DNA from: Candidatus Zixiibacteriota bacterium
GTDB lineage: Bacteria; Zixibacteria; MSB-5A5; GN15; FEB-12
Assembly: GCA_035380245.1 (NCBI GenBank)
Contig: DAOSXA010000002.1
Span: 1,054,001 to 1,118,000 of the forward strand
DNA length: 64,000 nucleotides
Direction: 5' to 3'
In this document: positions 41,016 through 50,704 of the stretch, one piece after another
How the letters are laid out: the number at the start of each line of letters is the position of its first letter
Position numbering within the stretch: the first letter of the stretch is position 1
Made by a program: the position numbers and the translations under genes
Notes under the pieces: model-generated
Database searches by the model: none
Seen by the model: the letters and a program-made list of their open reading frames with translations, nothing else
What the model was told of the DNA's origin: nothing

Positions 41016-43373
41016 CTACGGGCAAGGCGCGGGAGCCGGTCCTCCCTGGAACATGTACGACACCAGATAAACCAGGTCCGTAATATCAGGGCCGTAGCCG
41101 CTCCCGTTTATATCGCATTCCGGGAAATATTCCGAACCGAGCGTCAACTTACAGGGTGGTTCCGGTCCCCCCTGAAACATATAACTGACGATATAGACCA
41201 GATCGGAAATATCCGGTCCGGCGCCGTCATGATTTACATCTCCAACCAGCCGGCAACACCCCATACACATTACGCCGTCGCAGATATTTCCGTCCCCTCG
41301 ATAATCATAGCCGTACACACTGCAATTATCCGGGTGCAGGATCATACAGCTATCGCCCACACAACATCCGCCGACCACCGTCTCGGGATCACAGCAGGTC
41401 GGCACCGGATACTCGTCAAAAACACCTAGACCGTTCACGAAATACGCCGCGCAGAGGGCATAATCGAGCATATCGATCTTACAGTCACCGTTGATATCCG
41501 CCTGGTATAAGACCGGCGGCGGCGCCCCCGCATTCGCAAGATAATCGCCGAGGTAGTTGAGGTCGGCCACCGACAACACCAGCCCGTCGTTATTGACATC
41601 GCCCGCCGCATAGCAGACCGGATCACCGATCGTGTAAGAATACACCGCCGACCAGTCGGTCGAATCACCAGCCGAATAACGGAAAGCCTTGACTCGCCAG
41701 TAATATGTATTACCCCAAACCAGCGCCGGACCGGCATAAACACCCTGATTGTCATCGGGAGTACAATCGTACAACACCGTACCGAATCCCGGATCGTCAG
41801 AGACTTCCAGACGATAATGGTCGTCATCCTCGTACCAACAGGTGCTCCACACAAAAACCGGATTGAGTTCGTCCGTTACGATCCCATCGGTCGGAGTGAT
41901 TAACCGAGGCTCGATAAACGGCATGAGATAAGAAGCCCCGAAAGCATCCTGGTTGCCGTTGCGGGTATCGGTCCAGACGGCCGTGACCTTTTCACGGAAA
42001 GTTGTCACACCTATGTATTCCGCAAATAATCCGGCCCGCACTCCGGCGGTCATCATTGGCGTCTCGAAATCGGGCGTACCCCGCCCCTCGATCGGCGGAG
42101 TGTCGCTCTTGGCAAAGGAAGGATCGATCGACACATCCGAGATGCGATGATTCAGGGTAAATGTCGCACCGCCGTCGAAAGAATAAGCCCCGAACAAATC
42201 GAACTTGAAATGGTTCACCGGATCGGTGCGCTGATCGTACCAGACACAAGTCAGTACGCCGGTCCGTTCATCACAGACCATCCAGGGATGAAACTGGTCG
42301 AGAGTCGCCCCGAATCCCGTCATATCGTCGTTGATATAAATCGGCTCGGTCCAGGTCTCACCGTTGTCGAGCGAGCGGATAAACTCGATATTATACTCGT
42401 AGTTGCTGATGTTGGTGGGATCGACACTGGCATAAGCGATATACATATTGCCGTGGCGCTCCCCGCCGCTTATATCGACCGCCGCCACCGGCTGATTGTA
42501 AACGTCCACACCTCCGTCAACTTGTTCCCAATTACCGTAAGTCTTTCGGATTAGCTGCGGCGCCGTGAACGATTGACCGCCGTCGGTCGATTTGACCATC
42601 TTGATACCGTAGTTGTAATCGCATTCGACAGGGTCCAAGACTCCGCCGTTCCAGAAGACATACACCGAGCCGTCGGCGCCGACCGCCGGATTGGCAAACT
42701 GACCGGCATCATAGCTTCCCCAGCCACAGACGGCGTCTTCCTGAACCGGACCGGCTATCAGGGTGTCGTCGAAAGTCAAAGCTCCGTCGGTGCTGCGGGC
42801 AAACATGATGCGGGTAGGATTTGGAAAACGCGCCCAGGCTACGTAGACATTGCCGTCGTACGTACCGCCGGTGCGATCGACCGTGATAAATTGCTTGTCC
42901 TCGAAATAATACCCCAGACCGTCTTCAACCGTGTAAGGCCCGCTCCAGGTTTGGCCGTTGTCCGAAGAAATCAGAAAAGAAATATACGAGGAGTCATACA
43001 ACGAGGTAGCGCTCGGCTGATAATCCAGCATGCTCATATAAAAAATCCCGGAGTTGTCCACCGTCAGAGTCGGATCCGACTGTTGCATGAACATTTGATT
43101 AGCCGTCGGGACAAGACTCGCAAACCACGAATTGCCTCCATCCGTGGAGAAACCGTAGCCGATCTGGCGATAACCGAGACGGAAATCGCGCCAGTCGGCA
43201 ACCAGAACCAGGCTGTCGATCGGATTATACCAGACCTGTTCTTCGTTCTGCAACTCCCCCGAAGCGGGTGATATTTGGTAGTTCGTGGGAGTCGGCGGCA
43301 GCGCCGTAACCGATGACGATATAATCAGAATCGCAGCAAGGCAGAAAACAGCCCGCATCATAATTAGCCTCAC
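41016..43373 (-). CDS. Exported sialidase-fold protein with dockerin-like repeats
   Basis: 785 residues. Signal peptide (1-25; ...SSVTA) and a six-bladed sialidase/BNR-type propeller (~35-480) with repeated Asp-box motifs SxDxGxxW (STDGGNSWF, SSDNGQTWSG, SLDNGETWTEP, SFDGGATFT). Then a fibronectin-like sheet (~490-580) and two dockerin-like pairs: ~591-652 (GDVNNDGLVLSVADLNYLGD, DINGDCKIDMLDYALC) and ~709-785 (GDVNHDGAGPDISDLVYIVS, DINGSGYGPDITDLVYLVS), separated by a Cys-rich segment GGCCVGDSCM. No T9SS tail. Catalytic residues of true sialidases were not identified, so enzymatic activity is open. ATG with no obvious Shine-Dalgarno; promoter suggested upstream. Confidence 0.75.
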   Translation of the reverse strand: MRLIMMRAVFCLAAILIISSSVTALPPTPTNYQISPASGELQNEEQVWYNPIDSLVLVADWRDFRLGYRQIGYGFSTDGGNSWFASLVPTANQMFMQQSDPTLTVDNSGIFYMSMLDYQPSATSLYDSSYISFLISSDNGQTWSGPYTVEDGLGYYFEDKQFITVDRTGGTYDGNVYVAWARFPNPTRIMFARSTDGALTFDDTLIAGPVQEDAVCGWGSYDAGQFANPAVGADGSVYVFWNGGVLDPVECDYNYGIKMVKSTDGGQSFTAPQLIRKTYGNWEQVDGGVDVYNQPVAAVDISGGERHGNMYIAYASVDPTNISNYEYNIEFIRSLDNGETWTEPIYINDDMTGFGATLDQFHPWMVCDERTGVLTCVWYDQRTDPVNHFKFDLFGAYSFDGGATFTLNHRISDVSIDPSFAKSDTPPIEGRGTPDFETPMMTAGVRAGLFAEYIGVTTFREKVTAVWTDTRNGNQDAFGASYLMPFIEPRLITPTDGIVTDELNPVFVWSTCWYEDDDHYRLEVSDDPGFGTVLYDCTPDDNQGVYAGPALVWGNTYYWRVKAFRYSAGDSTDWSAVYSYTIGDPVCYAAGDVNNDGLVLSVADLNYLGDYLANAGAPPPVLYQADINGDCKIDMLDYALCAAYFVNGLGVFDEYPVPTCCDPETVVGGCCVGDSCMILHPDNCSVYGYDYRGDGNICDGVMCMGCCRLVGDVNHDGAGPDISDLVYIVSYMFQGGPEPPCKLTLGSEYFPECDINGSGYGPDITDLVYLVSYMFQGGPAPAPCP

Positions 43374-43420
43374 TTTCCGATAAACGTGACAGTCGACATG
43401 TAATGGGACAGTAATAATTT

Positions 43421-43448
43421 AATATAGCCGCTGCCGGATTCTACACAA
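43421..43448 (-). promoter_or_regulatory. Possible promoter of the sialidase-fold gene
   Basis: On the minus strand TTGTGT, 16-base spacer, TATATT, 48 bases from the start codon. Weaker than the other promoters. Confidence 0.4.
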
Positions 43449-43499
43449 GGACTAATGCCTCTGTATGGAAGTCACTTATTTCAGGGCATATCAAAGAGA

Positions 43500-43527
43500 A
43501 AGGCCGTCCGAGGGGTGGGACGGCCTT
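43500..43527 (-). terminator. Terminator of the degenerate GGDEF gene
   Basis: Ten-bp stem AAGGCCGTCC / GGACGGCCTT with an eight-base loop; on the minus strand the tail is TCTCTTTGATA. It lies 34 bases beyond the stop. Confidence 0.65.
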
Positions 43528-43561
43528 CCGATATGGGAGGTATCATAAAAACAGGGGTTTG

Positions 43562-44020
43562 CTAATTCTGGCTCGGAGCCTCCGAGAACTCACGGATTAT
43601 ATCCGAAATCGACCGCGCTCCGGCCGCATCCGGGAACGATGCCATTTCCAGCGGAATCATCCGATCCAACTGATCATGCGTGCGATTTTCAATGTCGTTC
43701 CGCACCAAATCAGTCAGCCGTCGAGCAGCCGCTTCGGCTCCCTGACGCTGGGTCTCAGGCATTAAAACGACCAGTTTATAGCGATCTATCAGCGACAACT
43801 GGTCTATTACCCGAATATGTTTAGAGACGATATCGACAATACCGTCGATCAAGCCCGACCGGTCATTGCCGTTGCGTCCCTTCAGAAAACTCAGATCCAG
43901 CACTACCAAAGAAACAAAAATACGATACCGTTCAGCTCGCTTCAGCTCGAGACTGATTCTCTGAACAAACGGTTCGTTTGTCGGTCGGCTAATTCTGTTG
44001 TTTCTTTCCGTTTCCATCAT
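43562..44020 (-). CDS. Degenerate GGDEF-like domain protein
   Basis: 152 residues. The fold outline of a GGDEF domain is present: helix PFVQRISLELKRAERY, strand SLVVLDLSFLKGRNG (the family's LDIDxFKxxN), and SLIDRYKLVVLMPETQRQGAEAAARRL, which is the R-xGGDEFxxLLPxT segment with the GGDEF motif replaced by LIDRYKL. The diguanylate cyclase signature is therefore lost. Possibly a c-di-GMP sensor, or an inactive regulator. The ATG at 44020 has TAAGG five bases upstream; a TTG at 44098 would add 26 residues of no recognisable sequence. It stands alone with its own terminator. Confidence 0.6.
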   Translation of the reverse strand: MMETERNNRISRPTNEPFVQRISLELKRAERYRIFVSLVVLDLSFLKGRNGNDRSGLIDGIVDIVSKHIRVIDQLSLIDRYKLVVLMPETQRQGAEAAARRLTDLVRNDIENRTHDQLDRMIPLEMASFPDAAGARSISDIIREFSEAPSQN

Positions 44021-44326
44021 AGCTGCCTTACCGCAGTTGTGCATCTCTTGAACAGCAATATCCGTTCCGGCAAGCGATATGCAATCACAGTTGGGCAATC
44101 ATTTCCACCTTGATCGGCTACTCTGACATACTTGAATTGTTAAATTATTGTTAGACAAAACGGTTATTGCATCAAAAGAAACCAATATAACTCCTGATAC
44201 AATCATCGGAAACGTCGCGTAGTGCAACATTATGCGCAAATTTTGCACAGACGGCACAAAGAAACGAAAGCGACGTACCAGTGCTTTGGCGTATATTTCG
44301 TCAGTTTTCGGGATTAAATTCGACTA

Positions 44327-45787
44327 CTATTTAATAGCATTAAGATCGTAATCTTTGATTTTATAAAGCAAAGATCGATAGCTGATTTCCAGAAGGTCGG
44401 CGGCTCTGCGACGATTCCAGTTGGTTTTATTGAGAACCTCGCGGATCAGCTTTTTCTCTTCTTCGGCAACGATCCGACCTATCCTTGTTTTGAGCGAATA
44501 GGTTTCTTCTGCCGCAGATCCGACATCCATAGAAGGATCTTCTATTCCAGTCACAGCGATCTGCTGATGCATCGTGTTTAGGTCAGGCAGCGGTTGCTTG
44601 CCGGCCGATGCGATCAGATCGCCAATAATTGACTCGTCCCCACGCACCACTACCTGCTTGATCATATTCTCGAGCTGGCGGACGTTGCCGGGCCAGTTGA
44701 AGCCTCTTAGCTGTGCCGTGACGGCATCGCCCAGACGGGTGAAATCCTTGGAATACAGCTCGTTGTATTTTGTCAGGAAGTAGTTAACCAATAGCGGAAT
44801 ATCATCCACGCGATTGCGCAAAGGCGGCAACAACAAGGTGATTTCATTCAAACGATAAAAAAGGTCGTCGCGGAACGATTGCTGCTGAATACCGACTTCC
44901 AGATTGCGGTTGGTGGCACAGATAATCCGGACATCGACATGGATATTCTGAATACCGCCGACCCGAACGAATTCCTGTTGTTCCAACACCTGGAGCAGTT
45001 TGGACTGGAGTTCCATCGGCATGTCGCCGATTTCATCGAGGAAAATCGTCCCCTTATCGGCCACTTCGAATCGACCCTGCTTGGTCTTATGGGCTCCGGT
45101 AAAAGCGCCTTTTTCATAACCGAACAACTCCGCTTCGAGTAAATCGCGCGGAATCGCCGCACAGTTGACCTTGACGAACGGTCGACTGGAACGACTGGAA
45201 AGCTGGTGCAACGAACGCGCAGCGATCTCCTTACCGGTTCCGGACTCGCCTCGGATCAAAACGGTCAGCTCGGAATCAGCCACCTGTTCGATAATTTGCT
45301 TCACCTTGAGCATCGGCTGCGAATCGCCCACGAAACCGCTGTAGGCATCGGCTCGCGATTCCAGTTCGGTGCGTAATTCTCGGACCTCTTTTTTCAGACT
45401 GCACCGTTCGAGGACGCCATTGATATGGATCTCGATCTCCTGCACATCGAACGGCTTATTGATGAACTCCGCCGCGCCCAGTTTGATCGAATCGACGACA
45501 TACTGCGTATCACCATGTCCGGACACCATAATGACATCCGGGCGGCTCTCCGCTTTGTTGAGCCGCTCGAGTACCTCCAGGCCACTCATCCCCGGCATCT
45601 TGATATCCAGAAGAATCAAATCCGGCTTCTCAGTGGATACCATCTGAATTCCCTCCATCCCGTCGCGAGCGGAGACGAACTCATACTTATTGGATAAACC
45701 TTCACTCAAGATCCAGGAGACCTTGGGATCATCGTCGATTACGAGGATTTTCACCTTAGTTTTGCTCTTTGTCGTTGTAGGTGCCAT
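44327..45787 (-). CDS. NtrC-family sigma-54 response regulator
   Basis: 486 residues. Receiver domain (~13-128; acceptor Asp61 in LILLDIKMPGM, K111 in INKPFDV), sigma-54 AAA+ domain (~150-390) with Walker A GESGTGKE (180-187), GAFTGA loop (227-232) and Walker B TIFLDEIGD, then a Fis-type HTH (~447-486; RRAADLLEISYRSLLYKIKDY). A classical two-component activator that turns on sigma-54 promoters. Located 123 bases downstream of the RR-kinase, so it may take phosphate from either kinase of the neighbouring operon. Targets cannot be seen: no good -24/-12 sequence was found in this window. Confidence 0.9.
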   Translation of the reverse strand: MAPTTTKSKTKVKILVIDDDPKVSWILSEGLSNKYEFVSARDGMEGIQMVSTEKPDLILLDIKMPGMSGLEVLERLNKAESRPDVIMVSGHGDTQYVVDSIKLGAAEFINKPFDVQEIEIHINGVLERCSLKKEVRELRTELESRADAYSGFVGDSQPMLKVKQIIEQVADSELTVLIRGESGTGKEIAARSLHQLSSRSSRPFVKVNCAAIPRDLLEAELFGYEKGAFTGAHKTKQGRFEVADKGTIFLDEIGDMPMELQSKLLQVLEQQEFVRVGGIQNIHVDVRIICATNRNLEVGIQQQSFRDDLFYRLNEITLLLPPLRNRVDDIPLLVNYFLTKYNELYSKDFTRLGDAVTAQLRGFNWPGNVRQLENMIKQVVVRGDESIIGDLIASAGKQPLPDLNTMHQQIAVTGIEDPSMDVGSAAEETYSLKTRIGRIVAEEEKKLIREVLNKTNWNRRRAADLLEISYRSLLYKIKDYDLNAIK

Positions 45788-45910
45788 CTTAACTAAATTA
45801 ATCGGCAGTATTTTCTAAATATCAAGGGTAAAACTCGTACATTTTGCTTAATACCCGCAATGCGATGCAGGCATGCAAATCGGTCACGTCTGGCCCCCTG
45901 AAAAGCTGAA

Positions 45911-48055
45911 TCAGGATGCAGGGAGCGGGAAATAAAGCGTGAAAATCGTTCCTTTCCCTTCCTCCGAACTGACAGCTAAAGTACCGCTATGGGCCGACAT
46001 GATTCGCTCGACTACCGCCAGACCAAGACCGGTGCCGGTGTCTTTGGAGGTGTAATAGCGGTCGAATATCTTTGCCAGGTGCTCTTTCTTGATTCCGCAA
46101 CCGGTGTCAATAACCTTGATCGCCAGATACGGTTCTTTCTTATGATGTGGTGTTTCCACCAAACCTTCGACCGAAAGGAATCCTCCGTCCGGCATAGCAT
46201 CGAGCGAGTTCATGAACAAATTCAGGAACACTTCCATGATCTGATTCTTATTTATGATCTGTTCCCAATTGGCATCCTCAAAATCATGACTGAACTGAAT
46301 GTCGCGCTTGCGCAGATCCGGCCCGATTAATTCCGAAGCTCGAATCACCAACCGCCTTAAATCGACTTTTTCAGTCGCATACTTATTCGGATTGGAGAAA
46401 TCGACCAGTTCCCGCACCAGTTCGTTGGCTCTGAATATCTCATCCTCGATGACTTTCATGAAATCGGCTTCCAGCATATCGGGCCATTTCTGGTGAAGGA
46501 CCTGAAGACCTCCCTTGATCGTGGTCAACGGGCGCCTCAAATCATGAGAGATCTCGGAGATCATCTTACCCATGGTCAACAGGCGAGTGGCGTTAAGCAT
46601 GGAAGTTTCCCGCTCGAACAGCACCGCTGCCTGCGATATCACCAGTCGGGCCAGGGATATATCCTCGAAATTGAACGGCTTGTCGCCTTCCGCCCCCAGA
46701 CAGAATAAGTGCGCCAACTCACCGTATTTAACGATCGGCACCGCCATGAATGCAGCCCCCGGATTGGGGAATATCTCCCCATCGGCCAGCAAGGGGGAGA
46801 CCAGTCGTGTCATCTGGGCCACCGATTTGTAGTCGTACGATTCGGGATCGATACCGGCCAGCGACAGCTTGTCGCGCATTATCTTCCCAAGGTCAATTCC
46901 GCCCGACTCCGTGAGTGGGATTTCGTCTACCCCTGATGCCCCATCGAGGATCAAACAGGAAGAGCTCTCGTCCCAGTCAAACCAAAGCGACCAGTCAATC
47001 GGGAAAACACGCCTGAGTTTCTCCACCAGAACGGTGCGGAAGCGATTGACCGACTCGATCGTGGATAACTCGCTGGAGATTTCGTTAAGGATTTCGAATT
47101 CGATCAGGCGACGACGGTTTTTATCGAACTGGTTGGCGTCATCGACCGCCACCGCCGCCTGAGCGGCGAAAGTGGTCAGAAGCTTCAGGTCGTTGTCGGT
47201 GAAATTCTGGCCGCCTTCCTTGTTGGCCATATTGATCACACCGATAATTTTGTTCTTGATCACCAGCGGCGCACAAAGCAGCGAGGCCTGCCCGTATTTA
47301 TCTTTATTGGTTCGTTTGAACCGCTCATCTTTCTCGACATCAGCGATCATGAGCGGCTCGCCGGTTTTGGCCACATAACCCGCAATCGACTCCCCTACCG
47401 GCACCCGGGCAGACTGCACCACGTTTTCTTCGAGACCGATTGCGGCGGCGATGGACAGCGTCTGTTCATCCTCATTCATCAGCATAATCGAACCCACGCG
47501 CGCTTCGGTTACCGATGAAGCCAGCGCCACCAACTGCCGCAGCAATTCTCCCAGGTTGGCGGTCGAACCAATCGACTTGCCCGCTTCGTAAAGCGCGTTG
47601 AGTTCGCTGATCCGACGTTCCTGGAGCAAAGTCGCTATTTTAAGACGTTCGAGTAGCTGTCGGCGCTCGATGGCCGAACGTCGTTTGTCCAGTGCTCTCT
47701 TTACCGCCATTTCGAGATAAGTGAACTCGATCGGCTTCATCAGATAATCATAGGCACCGGTAGTAACCGCCTCAACCGCTGAGTCCAACGAGGCATAGCC
47801 GGTCATCAGTATTACCGGAATCTCCTCATCGACTTCCTTGACCACCTTGAGCAGATCCAGACCGCTCATCTGCGGCATTTTTATATCGGTGATCACCAGG
47901 TCAACTTTGCCCCGTCGGATCGCCTCCGCCGCTCCGGGGGCTTCGCGGTATGACTCCACCTCGTAGCCGTCACCGGTTAGCAAAGCGCTCAACGACTCGC
48001 ACATCCGTTGCTCGTCGTCGACTATGATTATCTTGTCTTGCTTTTGGTTACTCAT
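45911..48055 (-). CDS. Response regulator-GAF-histidine kinase hybrid
   Basis: 714 residues from MSNQKQ. An N-terminal receiver (1-120; Asp57 in LVITDIKMPQM), a first GAF domain (~155-310; GSIMLMNEDEQTLSIAAAIGL...GYVAKTGEPLMIADVEKD...CAPLVIKNKIIGVINMANK), a second less clear GAF (~325-490), and a HisKA/HATPase module with ISHDLRRPLTTIKGG as the H-box and IMEVFLNLFMNSLDAMPDGG, DTGCGIKKEHLAKIFDRYYTSK, GTGLGLAVVERI. No membrane segment. An upstream TTG (48073) in frame is possible but has no Shine-Dalgarno. Follows the GAF kinase by 4 bases. Confidence 0.85.
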   Translation of the reverse strand: MSNQKQDKIIIVDDEQRMCESLSALLTGDGYEVESYREAPGAAEAIRRGKVDLVITDIKMPQMSGLDLLKVVKEVDEEIPVILMTGYASLDSAVEAVTTGAYDYLMKPIEFTYLEMAVKRALDKRRSAIERRQLLERLKIATLLQERRISELNALYEAGKSIGSTANLGELLRQLVALASSVTEARVGSIMLMNEDEQTLSIAAAIGLEENVVQSARVPVGESIAGYVAKTGEPLMIADVEKDERFKRTNKDKYGQASLLCAPLVIKNKIIGVINMANKEGGQNFTDNDLKLLTTFAAQAAVAVDDANQFDKNRRRLIEFEILNEISSELSTIESVNRFRTVLVEKLRRVFPIDWSLWFDWDESSSCLILDGASGVDEIPLTESGGIDLGKIMRDKLSLAGIDPESYDYKSVAQMTRLVSPLLADGEIFPNPGAAFMAVPIVKYGELAHLFCLGAEGDKPFNFEDISLARLVISQAAVLFERETSMLNATRLLTMGKMISEISHDLRRPLTTIKGGLQVLHQKWPDMLEADFMKVIEDEIFRANELVRELVDFSNPNKYATEKVDLRRLVIRASELIGPDLRKRDIQFSHDFEDANWEQIINKNQIMEVFLNLFMNSLDAMPDGGFLSVEGLVETPHHKKEPYLAIKVIDTGCGIKKEHLAKIFDRYYTSKDTGTGLGLAVVERIMSAHSGTLAVSSEEGKGTIFTLYFPLPAS

Positions 48056-48059
48056 TGTA

Positions 48060-49439
48060 TCATAAACCGCCAAGCGGCAACTCTATCGTAAAACAGCCTC
48101 CCTGACTGGTGTTTTCATATCTTATCGACCCACCGTGCTTTTTAATTATGCCGTAACAGACACTCAATCCCAATCCGGTTCCTTTTCCGGGGTCTTTGGT
48201 CGTAAAAAACGGCTCGAATATCCTCGGAATCATCTCCGGCTCGATCCCGGGCCCGGTATCGCAAAACATCAGCTCTACCCGTTTGCCCTCGGCCTTTATT
48301 TCTACCCCTAACCGCCCTCCGTCAGGCATAGCATCGCATGCATTGATTATTATATTAATGAATACCTGCTTCAATCCCTCGGGAGAGGCTTTGACCATCG
48401 GGCAATCCTGAGGGAAAGTTCTGGTAACCTCAATCGACCGCGATTTGATCTGTCGCTCCATTAACTTCAGTACCGAAGTCACCAGCGCTGCGAGATCGGT
48501 CGGTTTGAATTCGAGGCCGCGCGGGCGATGGAAATCCAGCAGTTCGCGCACGATTCCCGCAATGCGGTCGATTTCTTCCCCAACGACATCGGCATAGTTG
48601 ACCGCCTCGACATTGCGTCCCACCGTGCGACGAATCAACTGCAAATAATTCTTGATGATCCCCAGCGGATTGTTGATCTCGTGCGCCACCTTGGCGGACA
48701 TCTCCCCCAGCGCCGCCAGCCGTTCAGTCGTCAGGAGTTGTTCCTGGGCTGAACGTAATTGATGGGTAGCCTGACGCTCCGCCTCATACAATCGGGTATT
48801 TTCTATTGCTACCGATATCTGACTGCCCAGGACCGAAAGAAACTCGATATCCTCCATCTCAAAATCACGCCCCGAGAGTTTGTCGGATATGGTAAAAACA
48901 CCGGAAAGCCGCGATTGAAACACCAGCGGTACGATCAGACCGGGGTGGAATTTCTCCAGAATGTGCCGTTCCCCTTTGCGCGCCATTTTGAGCACGATCT
49001 CCTCGGTGGCTATCGGTCGATTCAGTCGAGTCAGATAATCCAGCAGCCGCGATCCCAACACGAAAAAGCGACGGCGGTCGGGAAATTCACCCGAACCGCG
49101 ACGTTCGGTCATGGATAGACGATCCCGATGCCCCTCCTGCGGCAGAAATATCGCCGCTTTGGAAGCTCCCACCTGAGCCAATGAAGTCAGAATAAACGTA
49201 TCCAGCAGAGTCTTGTAATCCAGAACCGAATTGAAATTGCGGCTGATTTCGAAGATGGTATAGAGATCGAATATCTTGCGTTTGAGCTGACGGTTGGTGG
49301 CCGTCAGGCTGGTCACCCGTTCCTGCAGTTCGGCGATTATTTCCGTGTCGGTCGAGGCCTTACCCGGCATTGCGGGCGATACCTTGTTGTTCTTCGGGTA
49401 CTCGCCGACTTTCGACCGATCTGCGGATTTCCGTGCCAT
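48060..49439 (-). CDS. Cytosolic GAF sensor histidine kinase
   Basis: 459 residues. Coiled coil (~30-60), GAF domain (~65-220; ISRNFNSVLDYKTLLDTFI and VFTISDKLSGRDFEMEDIEFLSVLGSQISVAIENTRLYE), HisKA box AALGEMSAKVAHEINNPLGIIKNYLQL (~255) and HATPase with EGLKQVFINIIINACDAMPDGG, DTGPGIEPEMIPRIFEPFFTTKDPGKGTGLGLSVCYGII. No membrane helices, so it senses in the cytoplasm. Its ATG overlaps the folC stop by one base (TGATG), hence co-translation with the folC-accD end of the operon. Confidence 0.88.
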   Translation of the reverse strand: MARKSADRSKVGEYPKNNKVSPAMPGKASTDTEIIAELQERVTSLTATNRQLKRKIFDLYTIFEISRNFNSVLDYKTLLDTFILTSLAQVGASKAAIFLPQEGHRDRLSMTERRGSGEFPDRRRFFVLGSRLLDYLTRLNRPIATEEIVLKMARKGERHILEKFHPGLIVPLVFQSRLSGVFTISDKLSGRDFEMEDIEFLSVLGSQISVAIENTRLYEAERQATHQLRSAQEQLLTTERLAALGEMSAKVAHEINNPLGIIKNYLQLIRRTVGRNVEAVNYADVVGEEIDRIAGIVRELLDFHRPRGLEFKPTDLAALVTSVLKLMERQIKSRSIEVTRTFPQDCPMVKASPEGLKQVFINIIINACDAMPDGGRLGVEIKAEGKRVELMFCDTGPGIEPEMIPRIFEPFFTTKDPGKGTGLGLSVCYGIIKKHGGSIRYENTSQGGCFTIELPLGGL

Positions 49440-50704
49440 CAGGTCCGAATCTTTCCTAAGAATTCTCCAACCAAATAATGTGAACCAACCACAAGGATTA
49501 TATCGTCAGGATCGCAGGATTTCAAGAGATGTCGATGAGCGGTCCACAATGACCCATACCTTTTGTACGGGATCGGACCGAAGTCGATAGTCTTTATCAA
49601 CTCGCGCATATCGATCGACCGGCTGGTCTGAAGCGGTACCAATGAAAATGAGAGAGCTATTTCCTTAAGGCTGTCTATCATTTGCTGATGCGCCTTGAGA
49701 CGAACGAATCCGGTCAGAACATGAGCTTTTCTAGCACCGAAACGATTACGAAAAGCCCTTACCAACGCGGCTATGCCGCCGGCGTTGTGCCCTACGTCAA
49801 GGATGTGCAACGGCCATCTCCGATAATTCAGAAGCTGAAAACGTCCCCCCATGAATGCTCTATTAAAACCATCCTTAACGGCATGCACCGGAATTTTAAT
49901 TCCGTTCCTCCGTAAAATCGCAAGCGCTTTGACAACCAAAGCGCCATTCTGTATCTGGTGTGGTCCGATCAGACCGGGGTGGATCCCCTTCAACTTCAAA
50001 CCCAGTGCTTCGAAATCAAAGCGATCGTCCCGGGGCCGGTAATCTCTCCGACTCAACGCGAAATAAGGTGCTTTTCTCTCTTTACAAACCGCGTGGATAG
50101 TCCGCTTCGCCTCCGGTCGGAGAAGACCTGTCAAATGCGGCACTCCCGGTTTTACGATGCCGGCTTTTTCCCAGGCGATTTTGGTGATGGTGTTGCCGAG
50201 AATTTCGGTATGGTCGAAATCCACATCGGTGGTGATTGTCAGCAGCGGATTCAGTACGTTGGTGGCATCGAGGCGACCGCCCAGACCCACTTCGATAACC
50301 GCGATTTCTACGTTTTGGCGAGCGAAATAGTCAAACGCCATCGCCGTCACCAATTCGAAATACGATATCTTGCGACGAGTCAACTCCCGCCGGTGCCGTT
50401 CGATAAAAGCCGTCACGGAACGCTTGGAGATCATCTCGCCGTTGACACGTATTCTTTCTCGCAGAGTAACTAAATGCGGCGATGTGAACAGTCCGGTTTT
50501 ATATCCGGCGGCCTCAAAAACCGAGGCGAGCATCGTCGCCGTGGAGCCTTTGCCGTTGGTCCCGCCGATATGAATCGATTTGAATCTGTCCTGGGGCGTG
50601 CCGATGTCGCGGAGAAATTGACCGATATTCTCCAGCCCCAGTTTCATACCGAAAAATTCTCGCGACAGGATGAATCGTTCGGCCGAAACGTAGTTGTGTT
50701 TCAC
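49439..50704 (-). CDS. folC: Bifunctional folylpolyglutamate/dihydrofolate synthase FolC
   Basis: 421 residues. Mur-ligase-type ATP fold: HIGGTNGKGSTATMLAS (45-61) as P-loop, FTSPHLVTLRERIRVNG, EVGLGGRLDATNV, TDVDFDHTEILGNTITKIAWEKAGIVK, and LDVGHNAGGIAALV. Adds dihydropteroate-glutamate or polyglutamate tails to folates. The GTG at 50704 is preferred because it overlaps the accD stop as GTGA and an AAAGG is 4-5 bases ahead; the longer GTG at 50719 adds only five residues. accD-folC neighbours are common in bacteria. Confidence 0.93.
   Translation of the reverse strand: MKHNYVSAERFILSREFFGMKLGLENIGQFLRDIGTPQDRFKSIHIGGTNGKGSTATMLASVFEAAGYKTGLFTSPHLVTLRERIRVNGEMISKRSVTAFIERHRRELTRRKISYFELVTAMAFDYFARQNVEIAVIEVGLGGRLDATNVLNPLLTITTDVDFDHTEILGNTITKIAWEKAGIVKPGVPHLTGLLRPEAKRTIHAVCKERKAPYFALSRRDYRPRDDRFDFEALGLKLKGIHPGLIGPHQIQNGALVVKALAILRRNGIKIPVHAVKDGFNRAFMGGRFQLLNYRRWPLHILDVGHNAGGIAALVRAFRNRFGARKAHVLTGFVRLKAHQQMIDSLKEIALSFSLVPLQTSRSIDMRELIKTIDFGPIPYKRYGSLWTAHRHLLKSCDPDDIILVVGSHYLVGEFLGKIRT

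Noticed and set aside
44099..44326. Sigma-54 promoter in front of the degenerate GGDEF gene
   Set aside because: A TGTGCCG...TGCAAAAT sequence was weighed, but the GG and GC dinucleotides at the right spacing are missing.
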